Assembly (NCBI GenBank): GCA_032595685.2
Contig: CP159373.1
Span: forward strand, 455,001 to 519,000
From: Candidatus Electrothrix aestuarii
Lineage (GTDB): Bacteria > Desulfobacterota > Desulfobulbia > Desulfobulbales > Desulfobulbaceae
Direction of reading: 5' to 3'
DNA: 64,000 nt
In this document: one piece after another, positions 1-8,417 of the stretch
Position numbering within the stretch: the first letter of the stretch is position 1
Layout: the number at the start of each line of letters is the position of its first letter
The notes under the pieces: generated by a model
Seen by the model: only the letters and a program-made list of their open reading frames with translations
Databases searched by the model: none
What the model was told of the DNA's origin: nothing
Translations under genes and position numbers: made by a program

Positions 1-15
1 CTTGAAGAGAATGAA

Positions 16-875
16 ATGCTCAAAAGAGACTACAAAAAAGAGCTGAAGCATCTCTATAAACCCTCAGCAAAAAAGGTCGTTCTGGTTGATGTCCCGGCAA
101 TGAACTTTCTTATGATTGATGGCCAGGGTGATCCCAACAGCTCGCAGGCCTTTCAGGAGGCCGTCGCTGCCTTATATCCCCTCGCCTATACTTTGAAGTT
201 CATGGTCAAGAAAGGAGAGACAGGCGTTGATTACGGTGTCATGCCCCTGGAAGGCCTGTGGTGGTCAGATGATATGGCTACATTCAGCGTGGACAAGAAA
301 GAAGATTGGCAATGGACGCTCATGATCATGCAGCCGGAGTATATTAGCGAGGACATGGTGGCAACAGCCAGAGAAGAGGTTGCCCGGAAAAAGAACCCTT
401 CTGCCTTATCCCAGGTGCGCTTTGCCTCATTCCAGGAAGGCAGGGCTGCCCAGACCCTGCACGTCGGCCCCTTTACAGAAGGGTGCGGCTCTTCTGTTTT
501 GATGTTAACATATTTATAATATATCAATTGTAGATTTCAAATTGAGTGTTACTCGCTCGAACTGCTCTACTTTTAATCCGGTAAAAATAGACCCCATAAT
601 TACCACCACATTAACAGGAGCAGTTTAGACAAATAGCACTTAAAGTGAAATGAAGTATTGGCACTTTTTCAATACCCTAGCTTTGATTTAGAAGAGCCGC
701 ACCCTTTACAGAAGAAGGCCCAACTGTGGCAAAGGTTCATAGCTTCATCGAAGAAACGGGTGAGCAACGAACAGGTAAGCATCATGAAATTTATCTCAGC
801 GATATCCGCAAAGCCGCCCCTGCAAACTGGAAAACCGTGATCCGGCAGCCTTGCTGCAAGGCCTCCTCATTGTAA
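16..875 (+). pseudogene. GyrI-like small-molecule-binding protein gene, split by a MITE
   Basis: The intact part (16-480) starts MLKRDYKKELKHLYKPSAKK and matches the GyrI-like small-molecule-binding family, which is usually about 205-210 residues. The frame runs through GPFTE and then enters foreign sequence that stops at 519. The missing C-terminus resumes in the same frame at 714 (EEGPTVAKVHSFIEETG, then HHEIYLSDIRKAAPANWKT) and ends with TAA at 873-875. Removing 481-713 (the element plus one 9-bp target copy) restores a 208-codon gene. As it stands the first part encodes 167 aa lacking the conserved C-terminal segment, so it is probably non-functional. The repair of frame and length was worked out by hand; the family name is from recognition. 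Confidence 0.85.
481..704. mobile_element. 224-bp MITE-like element with 15-bp inverted ends and 9-bp target duplication
   Basis: The ends are perfect 15-bp inverted repeats: GGGTGCGGCTCTTCT at 481-495 and its complement at 690-704. The flanks carry an identical 9-bp direct repeat, TTTACAGAA, at 472-480 and 705-713, the signature of a target-site duplication. The interior is AT-rich and has no transposase, so the element must have been moved by an enzyme acting in trans. It interrupts the GyrI-like gene. I cannot name the parent IS family from the ends alone. Confidence 0.85.
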
Positions 876-2074
876 CGCGACCCATCGTGCAGAAACCAAG
901 CAAAACCCCCAGAGAAAGCTTCAAGCGATTGCGGAAAGGAGCGCAGCAGCTTTTGACCGCCCCGCAAAAAAAGCTGAGCAAGAGAAAGCGCCGCTCCAAA
1001 GACTCCCTGACCAATCCCTCGGAAAAAACCGGCCTGCCTCCTGGCTCCCTGATCCATGTGGGTGATTTCTGCCAACTAGAGACTGCTATTCATACCGTCA
1101 CCTATAATAGAGAAACTGTTGAGCAGCAACGCATTGGCTCATCAAAAGAACTTACTGGCTTTGATGATAACGAAAGCGTGGCCTGGATAACAGTGGAAGG
1201 GCTTTCTGATGTTGATCTTATCGAGGAAATAGGGATTATGGCAGGCATTCACCCGCTTGTTATCGAAGACATCCTCACCACCCACCAACGCCCCAAGTTT
1301 GAGGTCTACGACTCCTACCTCTTTATAGTCACCAGCAACCTCACCGCAATCCAAAATGAGGAAACACAAGAGATGGTGGTTGAGCATGAGCAGATCAGCC
1401 TGCTTATTCTTGCCAATGCGGTGTTTGTTTTTCGGGAAAGGACGGATGATCTCTTTCAGCCGCTAATACGGCGGATCAAAACCCGGAGAGGAAAGATACG
1501 GAGTATGGGCTCAGATTATCTGGCCTATGCCTTGATCGACATCCTGGTTGACCAGCTCTTTCATCTGACCGACACGATGGATGATACCATCACCCTGCTG
1601 GAAGACCGGCTCCTTTTTTCTGAGCCCACCAAGGACATGCCCGTCACCATTCAGCAGCTCAAGCGAGAGGCAATCTTTATTAACAAGCATGTTGTGCCGA
1701 TTAAAGAACTGACCGGAGCAATCATGCGCAGTGATTCCAAGCTGATTCACGAACGGACCAAGATCTATTTCCGGGATGTCTCTGACCATGCCCTACGCCT
1801 CAGCGAGGCTGTGGAGTCCTACCGGGAGCTGCTGGCAGGCCTGTCCTCGCTCTATATCTCTGGCCTGAGCAACAGAATGAACGAGGTCATGAAGGTACTC
1901 ACCCTGTTTGCCTCGGTGTTTATTCCCCTGACCTTTTTAGCAGGAATCTACGGCATGAATTTCGAGCACATGCCTGAGCTGCACTGGAAATGGGCCTATC
2001 CGACCCTGTGGATTTTCTTTCTCATTATTCCGGCAGGCTTATTCTGGTATTTTAGGAAGAAGAAATGGTTATGA
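851..2074 (+). CDS. corA: CorA-type magnesium/cobalt transport protein
   Basis: A 407-residue CorA-family divalent cation channel of the inner membrane. The C-terminus has the two family transmembrane helices (about 343-366 and 382-400) with the diagnostic YGMNFEHMPEL loop after the first, and a basic tail (FRKKKWL). The cytoplasmic funnel domain begins near TGLPPGSLIHVGD. Before it lies a basic extension of roughly 50 residues that is unusual. The start is uncertain: TTG at 851 overlaps the last codons of the broken GyrI-like gene, while GTG at 887 would avoid the overlap. Neither has a convincing ribosome binding site. The family call is firm; magnesium is the usual substrate but is not proven here. 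Confidence 0.93.
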   Translation: MLQGLLIVTRPIVQKPSKTPRESFKRLRKGAQQLLTAPQKKLSKRKRRSKDSLTNPSEKTGLPPGSLIHVGDFCQLETAIHTVTYNRETVEQQRIGSSKELTGFDDNESVAWITVEGLSDVDLIEEIGIMAGIHPLVIEDILTTHQRPKFEVYDSYLFIVTSNLTAIQNEETQEMVVEHEQISLLILANAVFVFRERTDDLFQPLIRRIKTRRGKIRSMGSDYLAYALIDILVDQLFHLTDTMDDTITLLEDRLLFSEPTKDMPVTIQQLKREAIFINKHVVPIKELTGAIMRSDSKLIHERTKIYFRDVSDHALRLSEAVESYRELLAGLSSLYISGLSNRMNEVMKVLTLFASVFIPLTFLAGIYGMNFEHMPELHWKWAYPTLWIFFLIIPAGLFWYFRKKKWL

Positions 2075-2084
2075 GGAAGGCTCC

Positions 2085-2618
2085 TTATCCCTGCCAGATC
2101 TTGTCGAATGCAAGCTTGATGGTGCAATGCTGCACCTGGAAATCAAAAACCTGCTCTTTCTTTCCTCTGACCTGCTGATACTCGCCATTGACGAGCTGAT
2201 AAATCACCTCCTTTTGCTCCTGCGGATAGACCAGGATATAGTTTTTCACCCCTTTTTCCTGGTACAAAACCCGTTTTATCTGCTCATCCCGTTTTACTGA
2301 GGACGGCGAAACAACCTCAATGATCAGCTCCGGCGTCTCAACCAGGTGCTCGCCTTTTACATCACAAACAAGCACAATATCGGGCCGGACAATAATATCC
2401 TCAGCACAATGCCAGTCTACCTCACTGAGTACCTCGCATGATGAACATTCCTCCAGCTGTGCATCCAGCAAGACAAGAAAGCGCTTTGCTATCCGCTGAT
2501 GGGTAATGGAAGGGGACGGTGACATGGCATAGGGGGCACCGTATATTAATTCCCAGTTGCCTTCCCAGTGAACATAGTCGTCCACTGTATAATGCTCTAA
2601 ATAGGCTGTGTTTGGCAT
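2085..2618 (-). CDS. Uma2 family (DUF820) putative endonuclease
   Basis: A 177-residue protein of the Uma2/DUF820 family, which has a PD-(D/E)XK nuclease fold. Visible family elements are YTVDDYVHWEGNWELIYG near the N-terminus, the aspartate of RPDIVLV (about residue 80) and the glutamate of ELIIEVVSPSS (about 101). The ATG at 2616-2618 is chosen over an upstream in-frame ATG because AGGAGG lies 5 nt before it. The gene is convergent with corA with an 11-bp gap. These genes are often abundant singletons of unknown role; nuclease activity is inferred from the fold. Confidence 0.85.
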   Translation of the reverse strand: MPNTAYLEHYTVDDYVHWEGNWELIYGAPYAMSPSPSITHQRIAKRFLVLLDAQLEECSSCEVLSEVDWHCAEDIIVRPDIVLVCDVKGEHLVETPELIIEVVSPSSVKRDEQIKRVLYQEKGVKNYILVYPQEQKEVIYQLVNGEYQQVRGKKEQVFDFQVQHCTIKLAFDKIWQG

Positions 2619-2682
2619 AACATCCTCCTGGTTGAAATAGCACACCGCTTATATTATCTTTTTTTCGCCCCCTTTTCGCTCC

Positions 2683-3906
2683 TCACACCTTATTAATTGC
2701 CTCAATAGGGTTGGATTTCTTCAAAACCCGGAGAGGGATAAGAACACTGAGAAAGGTCGCTAACAGCACGGCGATAAAGGCAGTGAGGAAATAGCTCGGT
2801 CGAATAACGGCATAGGTTATCGCATCCATCCCAAACTCATCAAAGGCCTCACTGAAGGCGCTGAGATCCAGACCATAGGTCTTGAAGTAATAGAGGGTAA
2901 GTCCACCGATCAAGCTGCCGAAGAGAAAGCCGATCAGGCCGAGAAAGAAGGACTCTGCCAGGATGATATTGCGGATCAGAGAAAAGCGGGTACCGATGGC
3001 CAGCATGATCCCAAATTCCCGGATACGCTCCAGGACCGATACCAGCATCACGCCAAAAATCCCCAGGGCGGCCACACAGAAAATCATCCCGCTGATAATC
3101 AAATTAAAGCCATCCATAATGACCTTAGATTGCATCAAAGCCGGGTAGAGCTCATCCCAGCGCAGGACATCAAGCCCTTTAAATTGCTTCTGCAAATCTC
3201 CCTGAATCTCAGCGAGCTGCTCCTGATCGCGGACAATCACGGCAATCTGACTCACCCCTTCCGGCACGCTAAGCATCTTGCGCATTCGGCCCAAATCAAT
3301 AAAGACCGCCCGCTCATCCAGGGCCATATTATTGGTTTTCAGGATACCCGTTACCCGAAACGCAGCTGAGGCAACCTCGGCATGCATGTCCTGGGCCGAG
3401 AGAATAATCTTGCTACCGATACGCACCCGCAAGGTATCAGCCAGCTTAAAGCCGAGTATAATCCCTTTTTCCTGCTTCCCGAAGCTGAATTCCCCTTTAT
3501 GCAAATACTCAGCCAGCCTGCCGTGCTGCTCTTCCCGAGCCAGTTCCATACCGATAACTACAGCACCGCGTGAGGCATGGGCCGTTGCAGCCAGCCCATC
3601 CTGCTTCATGCGCATGGCAAAACTCTGTACCCGCGTATCCTGCTCTAACGCCGCTCGGATAGCCGGGACATCATGGACCAACAGCGCGAGATCCGGGTCG
3701 GAACGGTAGCCCTTGGCAAAAAAGGAAAGATGACCGCTGTCACTGCGGATGGCATTAGTTATCATCTGCTCTATCATGCCCTCATACACCCCTTCCATGA
3801 GCAGCAGGCCCCAGAGGCTGATACCGATCATCAAAATAACCAGCAGGGAACGCAGACCGCGACGGGCCAAAGAGGCACGAGCCATTTTCAGAACCAGACT
3901 AAACAT
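2683..3906 (-). CDS. FtsX/MacB-type ABC transporter permease (second of a pair)
   Basis: A 407-residue inner-membrane permease of the FtsX/MacB_PCD/LolC-E type: one N-terminal transmembrane helix (RSLLVILMIGISLWGLLL), a large periplasmic domain of about 220 residues, then three C-terminal helices (near 270-295, 315-345 and 375-395). Its start overlaps the end of the upstream permease gene (3899-5119) by 8 nt, so the two are co-translated and probably form a heterodimer. Such permeases normally pair with a LolD/MacB-like ATPase, but none is adjacent. The substrate (lipoprotein, peptide or lipid) cannot be told from the sequence. Confidence 0.88.
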   Translation of the reverse strand: MFSLVLKMARASLARRGLRSLLVILMIGISLWGLLLMEGVYEGMIEQMITNAIRSDSGHLSFFAKGYRSDPDLALLVHDVPAIRAALEQDTRVQSFAMRMKQDGLAATAHASRGAVVIGMELAREEQHGRLAEYLHKGEFSFGKQEKGIILGFKLADTLRVRIGSKIILSAQDMHAEVASAAFRVTGILKTNNMALDERAVFIDLGRMRKMLSVPEGVSQIAVIVRDQEQLAEIQGDLQKQFKGLDVLRWDELYPALMQSKVIMDGFNLIISGMIFCVAALGIFGVMLVSVLERIREFGIMLAIGTRFSLIRNIILAESFFLGLIGFLFGSLIGGLTLYYFKTYGLDLSAFSEAFDEFGMDAITYAVIRPSYFLTAFIAVLLATFLSVLIPLRVLKKSNPIEAINKV

Positions 3907-5119
3907 GGTGCATGGCCTCCACAGGTTGCATCCTGTTCGCCTTGAGGATGGGATAGAGGGTCGAGAGGACGGAGAGGACGAAAATAATCAGCATGTCCCG
4001 GAGGATAGTCAGGGGAACAAAGGCGGTGGGCATGGCAGAGGAGGCCATGCCGTACTGCTTGAACTGCTCTTCAAAGCTGGTAAAGACAATGGGATTAAGC
4101 TCGTAATACAGGGCAAAGCCCCCTCCGATCAGACCACCGAGCAACACACTGGCAAAGGCGAGCAAGCAGGATTCCAGAAGCAGCATGACGAGGATTTCAC
4201 CCGGTCGGGTACCAATGGCGCGGAGGATACCCAGCTCACGGATGCGGGAGAACACGGCCAGAAAGGTGTAGATCATAATCACGAAAAAGATGACCGTAAA
4301 GATGATCCCCAGGGTGATATAACCAAACACGGAATCCAGCTCCATCGCCTTGACCAGTGCCGCCATAATATGATTCCAGCTGGCCGTCTCATATTCTGGC
4401 CCCAGCTTCGCAGCAATGCTGGCGGCCAGTTGTTCAGCCTGTTCTGTCTGCTCAGGCAGAACAATAAAATGGGTGGCGTAATTATCCGAGGCCATGATCT
4501 GGTCAAAATAGCCCTTGGCCAGGAAGGCGGCTGCGGAATCAAATTCAAACAGACCGGTCTGAAAGATGCCCTTGATCTGGAGATTATCGGCAGCAAAGGA
4601 GTAGTCTGCCCCACTACCGACAAAGGTGACAATGTCGCCCACATCCACTTTCAGGCGACGGGCCAGTTCCTTGCCTATATAGACCTGATTCCCATCTCCT
4701 GCCTGGAGATATTCCCCTTTGACCAGCGAATCCGCCAAGCGGGAGAGATGGGCCTCTTTTTCCGGTTCAATGGCCGTGAGCATACCGCCCACAGCTTTTT
4801 CTCCTACGGAATAGAGGACAAAGGACTCGAAGCGGGCACCAAAGGTGGCGATACCCTGCTGTGCAGCAAGCTTGTCTTGCACCGCCTGGGCGTCAAAGAT
4901 CAGATTATCAAAGCTGGGAGTATCGCGAAAGTCCTTGTTGGTTATCTGGATATAGCCGGGATAGATTTCCACGGCATTGCTGAGGATGGTCTTGTGGGAG
5001 CCGTCCATCCAGGCCGTGGCAAAGACCAGCAGGGCTGTAGTTACCGTGGTCAGCAGCAAGGTGATGATGCTGCGTTTTTTATAGGCAATGATATTGCGGT
5101 AGGCGAGTTTGAGGTACAT
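3899..5119 (-). CDS. FtsX/MacB-type ABC transporter permease (first of a pair)
   Basis: A 406-residue paralogue of the next gene with the same plan: N-terminal helix (RSIITLLLTTVTTALLVFAT), a MacB-like periplasmic domain, and three C-terminal helices. The helix at the start of the membrane block is followed by SRIRELGILRAIGTRPGEIL, the cytoplasmic loop typical of this permease class. It is the promoter-proximal gene of the pair. Upstream lies the IS-disrupted small gene on the same strand, so expression may depend on a promoter near 5120-5185. No ATPase is encoded within several kilobases. Confidence 0.88.
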   Translation of the reverse strand: MYLKLAYRNIIAYKKRSIITLLLTTVTTALLVFATAWMDGSHKTILSNAVEIYPGYIQITNKDFRDTPSFDNLIFDAQAVQDKLAAQQGIATFGARFESFVLYSVGEKAVGGMLTAIEPEKEAHLSRLADSLVKGEYLQAGDGNQVYIGKELARRLKVDVGDIVTFVGSGADYSFAADNLQIKGIFQTGLFEFDSAAAFLAKGYFDQIMASDNYATHFIVLPEQTEQAEQLAASIAAKLGPEYETASWNHIMAALVKAMELDSVFGYITLGIIFTVIFFVIMIYTFLAVFSRIRELGILRAIGTRPGEILVMLLLESCLLAFASVLLGGLIGGGFALYYELNPIVFTSFEEQFKQYGMASSAMPTAFVPLTILRDMLIIFVLSVLSTLYPILKANRMQPVEAMHHV

Positions 5120-5138
5120 GGTGGATTAATTCATACGG

Positions 5139-5183
5139 GGTGCGGAGCAGAGAAAATTATAATCAAGTGGGTTGCATTGATTT
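5139..5183 (+). repeat. Imperfect direct repeat, copy 1 (partner at 6402-6446)
   Basis: About 45 bp sharing the core ATAATCAAGTG and a following GCATTGAT with the copy at 6402-6446, at roughly 75-80 percent identity with one indel. The two copies lie just outside the two ends of the 70-codon gene and point the same way. Origin unknown. Confidence 0.6.
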
Positions 5184-5286
5184 CACTCATAATCAGAAAT
5201 GGAACATTTTCCTAATGTCGGACAAAGTATTTCTCTTGCTTCACCTTTACGATATAAAATAGTGTGTTTTCCCTCTCCCAGTCTAA

Positions 5287-6174
5287 GAACCTGTTGAAAA
5301 ACTATTTATACCTATTTAGCATCTTCCTGATTGATGCTATGTAAACCATAGTTTCGGCTGATTGCGCCTGTCGCTCGTAGTCGATCATCAGTCTTCGATC
5401 CCATTGGAACCAGCCGAAGGTCCTTTCAATAATCCAGCGTTTCGGCACCACTTGAAACCCTTTAGTCTTCAAGGTGGGAGCGATTTCCAACCGGCACTGA
5501 AAGGCGCACCATAAATAGTCGGCCAAATCGCCTCGATAAGCGGCATCGGCCCAAACCATTTTAATGGAAGCAAACCACAAAAAAAGAGTTTGAAAGATAG
5601 AGATAGACTGCTTTCCATCTGACAGGTTGGCATCATGAACTTTGACAATTAGCGGAAAACCAAGGGTATCCGAAATTACATGGCGTTTTCGTCCTTTTAC
5701 TTTCTTATTGCCGTCAAAGCCTCGGGTCTCAGCCATCTGTGCAGTTTTGACGGATTGACTATCAATCATAACCGCAGAAGGCTCAGCGTTTTTCCCTTGT
5801 TCCTCTCGCAGGTCCGTGTGAATTGCCTGCTTGACGAGAAACCAGGTTCCATCCCGCTTCCATTTACGAAAGTAATAGTAAACGCTGGTCCACTTTGGGA
5901 AATCATGCGGAATTTCTCGCCATTGACACCCAGTGTGAACCAAGTAAAAAATTGCGTTGAGAATCTCTCTGAGAGCATAAGATCTTGGCCTGCCGGTTTT
6001 TGAAGGAGAGGGGAGAAATTTATTAATAATTTCAAATTGTATATCAGTGAGATCTGTGCTGTAGCTAGCTCGTTCCATGTTGTTTTTCCTTTCGCTGTTT
6101 GATATGGCTGAAAAGAAAATTATGCTATGAAACTGCTTCAGCAGTAAAGTCTCAAAAAGTTTTTAAACAGGCTC
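5287..6174 (-). mobile_element. IS5-family insertion sequence (888 bp), TAA target duplication
   Basis: Imperfect inverted ends begin GAACCTGTTGAAAAACT at 5287 and, read from the other side at 6174, GAGCCTGTTTAAAAACT. The element is flanked by TAA on both sides (5284-5286 and 6175-6177), a 3-bp TNA-type duplication as in the IS1031/ISL2 side of the IS5 family. It carries one transposase gene. It looks recent and complete: the ends, duplication and open frame are all present, and the target gene is still readable on both sides. Confidence 0.9.
5302..6078 (-). CDS. IS5 family transposase (DDE)
   Basis: A 258-residue DDE transposase in one uninterrupted frame. The N-terminal DUF4096-like segment (GRPRSYALREILNAIFYLV, GCQWREIP) is followed by catalytic residues at D106 (VMIDSQSVKT), D178 (VWADAAYRG) and E219 (RWIIERTFGW). 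Length and motif spacing fit one-frame IS5-family enzymes. It sits 15 bp inside the left end and about 96 bp inside the right end of the element. The enzyme should be active if expressed. Confidence 0.95.
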   Translation of the reverse strand: MERASYSTDLTDIQFEIINKFLPSPSKTGRPRSYALREILNAIFYLVHTGCQWREIPHDFPKWTSVYYYFRKWKRDGTWFLVKQAIHTDLREEQGKNAEPSAVMIDSQSVKTAQMAETRGFDGNKKVKGRKRHVISDTLGFPLIVKVHDANLSDGKQSISIFQTLFLWFASIKMVWADAAYRGDLADYLWCAFQCRLEIAPTLKTKGFQVVPKRWIIERTFGWFQWDRRLMIDYERQAQSAETMVYIASIRKMLNRYK

Positions 6175-6401
6175 TAACTTCTTTATTTTTACTCATCTTT
6201 TTCATTTCCCGAACTGTACCTTCAAAAAAATCCAGTTCCTCTCCACAATCACATCTAAAAGATGACGGGAATAATTCAGTTGCCATAAAAGTAGTTTCCT
6301 TCGTTGTGCTAACAGGGTAGAGCCCTGCCATCTATTTATATTGTTACTCGTTATAATGATTTTTCTTTTTTAAACAGATCACATATTCACTTAACTCCAT
6401 G

Positions 6402-6446
6402 AGTGCAGGGCACAGGGAATTTATAATCAAGTGAGGCGCATTGATA
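6402..6446 (+). repeat. Imperfect direct repeat, copy 2 (partner at 5139-5183)
   Basis: Second copy of the repeat: GTGCAGGGCACAGGGAAT, then the shared ATAATCAAGTG and GCATTGAT. With the IS5-family element removed, the copies would be about 375 bp apart with only the 70-codon gene between them. The rest of 6287-6740 is AT-rich; an open frame at 6461-6661 has no ribosome binding site or recognisable product. Confidence 0.6.
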
Positions 6447-6740
6447 TTGCTGTGTAAGAGGTGGAAAATTGGGTCGGCATAACATCAACTCTTATTCGAC
6501 TTGTTCCTTTTAACGCGTCCACTATTTACTTTACGTCAGGGGCAAAAAGTTACTTCGCTGGGGGAGGTAATGCTTGTATGGAAGGTAGTAAAAATAAATC
6601 TGTTTACATTTTTAATCATCAAGTCAAGCCGGAATGGCTATATTGTATCGAAAGATTTTAAAAAAATTTTTAGCTCATCCAAGCGAGGGGATGAAAAATC
6701 CCAGATATCTTTTTCTAGACTTGCTTGAAAATCGCATTTT

Positions 6741-7331
6741 CTACCGGCTTGCTTTTTTTTTTTTTGAGCATGAATCGTAACGTTGATAAATTTGAACCCA
6801 AAATTTATCAAGCTCTTTCTTTGTTATTCCCTTATTGTATCCCCGCAAGCATTCTTCCCAAGCGGCTAAACAATCCGCAAAAGTCGACTCTCGCTTTTTG
6901 ATTGACCGTAATAAAGTCTCCAGCTCCCCATAACCATCAACATTCAAAATATGGCACGAGACCTTGACGCCCAAAGTTTGTGAATCAACCCACTGGTTAA
7001 CTCGTTCTATACATAATGCACCGTCAAATGTTTTCAAAGATTCATTGACAATGGTTAGCCTCTCCTGAACGCCTTTATTGTCTGCATCTACCAAGATGCC
7101 TATTTTTTCGATTCCTCTCTTCTCTATTTCAATAGATATGTCGTTAAGTTTCTTGATGAGTTGATTTTGAGAAAGTCCATTTAAGCATTCATAGTCATCT
7201 ATACAGCAAATAGGAACACCGACGTCAATAGACGCGGAAAGATTCACTTCATGCAAAAGACGATTTATAAATAACCTATCGTTATCACTTTCAACTATTA
7301 GTAAATTACTCACCCCTGAATTTTCCACCAT
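6741..7331 (-). CDS. TOPRIM-like DUF3226-type nuclease subunit of a two-gene ATPase system
   Basis: A 196-residue protein with a TOPRIM-like core: an acidic residue in the first strand (LLIVESDND, E14) and the DxD motif of IGILVDADNKG (D82, D84), as in DUF3226/OLD-type nuclease domains. It follows and overlaps the AAA15-type ATPase gene; ATG at 7331 gives a 26-nt overlap, GTG at 7313 an 8-nt overlap. The sequence is AT-rich and lysine-rich, unlike neighbouring housekeeping genes, which suggests transfer. By analogy with split OLD and PARIS-like systems, I infer that the ATPase senses infection and this subunit cleaves nucleic acid. Confidence 0.72.
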   Translation of the reverse strand: MVENSGVSNLLIVESDNDRLFINRLLHEVNLSASIDVGVPICCIDDYECLNGLSQNQLIKKLNDISIEIEKRGIEKIGILVDADNKGVQERLTIVNESLKTFDGALCIERVNQWVDSQTLGVKVSCHILNVDGYGELETLLRSIKKRESTFADCLAAWEECLRGYNKGITKKELDKFWVQIYQRYDSCSKKKKASR

Positions 7332-8397
7332 GAGTTAAAGTATAATTTAGCTGCTCGTAATCTCTAGCAGATACAGAAATAATATCCTTCTTCACATTTC
7401 GATACATTTCATAGTACATTCCATTAGGATAGGAATCACTCACGTCAATAAGAGATTCGTTGAATGCTTCTACGCACTCCTTTGAATGTGAAGTAATAAA
7501 TAACTGACAATTAGCCTCAGCACTTGCCCTGTAAATGAGCTGCCATAATTTTTTATAATTTGAATAGTGGATTCCATTTTCTATTTCATCAATTAAAAGA
7601 ATGCCATCCTTGCTGGCCCAAATTGCACATAAAATTGCTATATACCTGTTAACTCCTTCCCCTAATGAAGAAAGAAGAGCAGGTGATGTTTTGTTTTTTA
7701 ATTGTACTTTTAGAACTACCCCTCGGTCGGTTGCTCTCTGTTTTATAGAAAGAATATTTTCATCAAAAATGGTCAGGGAATCATTAATGAACTCTTCTCG
7801 ATTTAAATCAATTAACGACCCGTACAAAATAGCCAGGTCATTGTCATCTAATTTTGTCGATTCAATAAAATTAATTGGTTGATATTGGTTACTATCATTT
7901 TTTAATGACATTGAATATGCAGGCCTTCTTCGTAAAAAATAGTTTGCAGGAATAATCTCTTCCTCTTCGTTAACAGAAAACGATAAATCTGATATTGAGA
8001 TCTCTTCATTGTCAATCTCTTTTAAGAAGTTACGAGAGCCTTCGTCAAGTAATGATTTTTGTTTATATTTAGAACCTTTCTCTAATAATGAAATTTTGCA
8101 TTCTCTTGAATTTGTAATAAACTCAGCGGGCTTGCCTACGCCATGCAAAAAATCAATTTCGATGACATTTCTCCTATCTCTGCCGACCTGACGCCGATAA
8201 AGCATTTTGCTGACTTGATATACAAGTTCTCTTATTGATACTGAAACCGCAGAAAGTTCAATTGCTTCCAGTAAAGAAGTTTTACCCACATTGTTCTTTC
8301 CACCTATTAAATTTATTCTTTGAATATCTTTCAGCTCAAAGCTATCAAAGCATTTAAAATGTTTAATATGCAGAGTGTTAATATGTAACTTGGACAT
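7306..8397 (-). CDS. AAA15/OLD-like ATPase, partner of the TOPRIM-like protein
   Basis: A 363-residue ABC/SMC-type ATPase. It opens with the usual LHINTLHIKHFKCFDSFELK strand pair, has Walker A at 32-41 (GGKNNVGKTS), an ABC-like signature region (SSLGEGVNRY) and Walker B ILLIDEIENGIHYS (about 263-276), followed by the H-loop strand LFITSHSKECVEAF. This is the AAA15/AAA21 plan found in OLD, PARIS AriA and similar defence ATPases. It has no fused nuclease; the TOPRIM partner is the next gene. The gene is AT-rich. A perfect 23-bp inverted repeat lies 20 bp before the start codon. Confidence 0.82.
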   Translation of the reverse strand: MSKLHINTLHIKHFKCFDSFELKDIQRINLIGGKNNVGKTSLLEAIELSAVSVSIRELVYQVSKMLYRRQVGRDRRNVIEIDFLHGVGKPAEFITNSRECKISLLEKGSKYKQKSLLDEGSRNFLKEIDNEEISISDLSFSVNEEEEIIPANYFLRRRPAYSMSLKNDSNQYQPINFIESTKLDDNDLAILYGSLIDLNREEFINDSLTIFDENILSIKQRATDRGVVLKVQLKNKTSPALLSSLGEGVNRYIAILCAIWASKDGILLIDEIENGIHYSNYKKLWQLIYRASAEANCQLFITSHSKECVEAFNESLIDVSDSYPNGMYYEMYRNVKKDIISVSARDYEQLNYTLTHGGKFRGE

Positions 8398-8417
8398 ATG
8401 ATTTCCTGGTTTTCTTT

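Larger units (their letters stand above)
5183..6286 (-). pseudogene. Small 70-residue cysteine-containing protein gene, split by an IS5-family element
   Basis: Reading the minus strand from ATG at 6286 gives MATELFPSSFRCDCGEELDF and continues to KMSKNKEV at the edge of the IS. If the IS and one TAA target copy are removed, the frame continues without a break on the other side (RLGEGKHTILYRKGEARE, ILCPTLGKCSISDYE) to TGA at 5183-5185, giving exactly 71 codons. A CxC pair in the N-terminal half and two more cysteines near the end suggest a small metal-binding protein. AAGGAA lies about 9 nt before the ATG. I do not recognise the family. The insertion should abolish the product. Confidence 0.8.

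Noticed and set aside
658-840. 60-codon frame starting in the MITE
   Set aside because: It is out of frame with the restored GyrI-like sequence that runs through the same bases.
3749-5215. 488-codon open frame on the plus strand
   Set aside because: It mirrors the two minus-strand permease genes, has no ribosome site and a composition unlike a protein (His/Gly/Asp runs).
5139-6446. Integron-type attC sites around the 70-codon gene
   Set aside because: The repeats lack the paired inverse-core symmetry of attC and there is no integrase nearby.
6461-6661. 66-codon frame starting GTG
   Set aside because: No ribosome site, no recognisable product, AT-rich spacer with frames on several strands.
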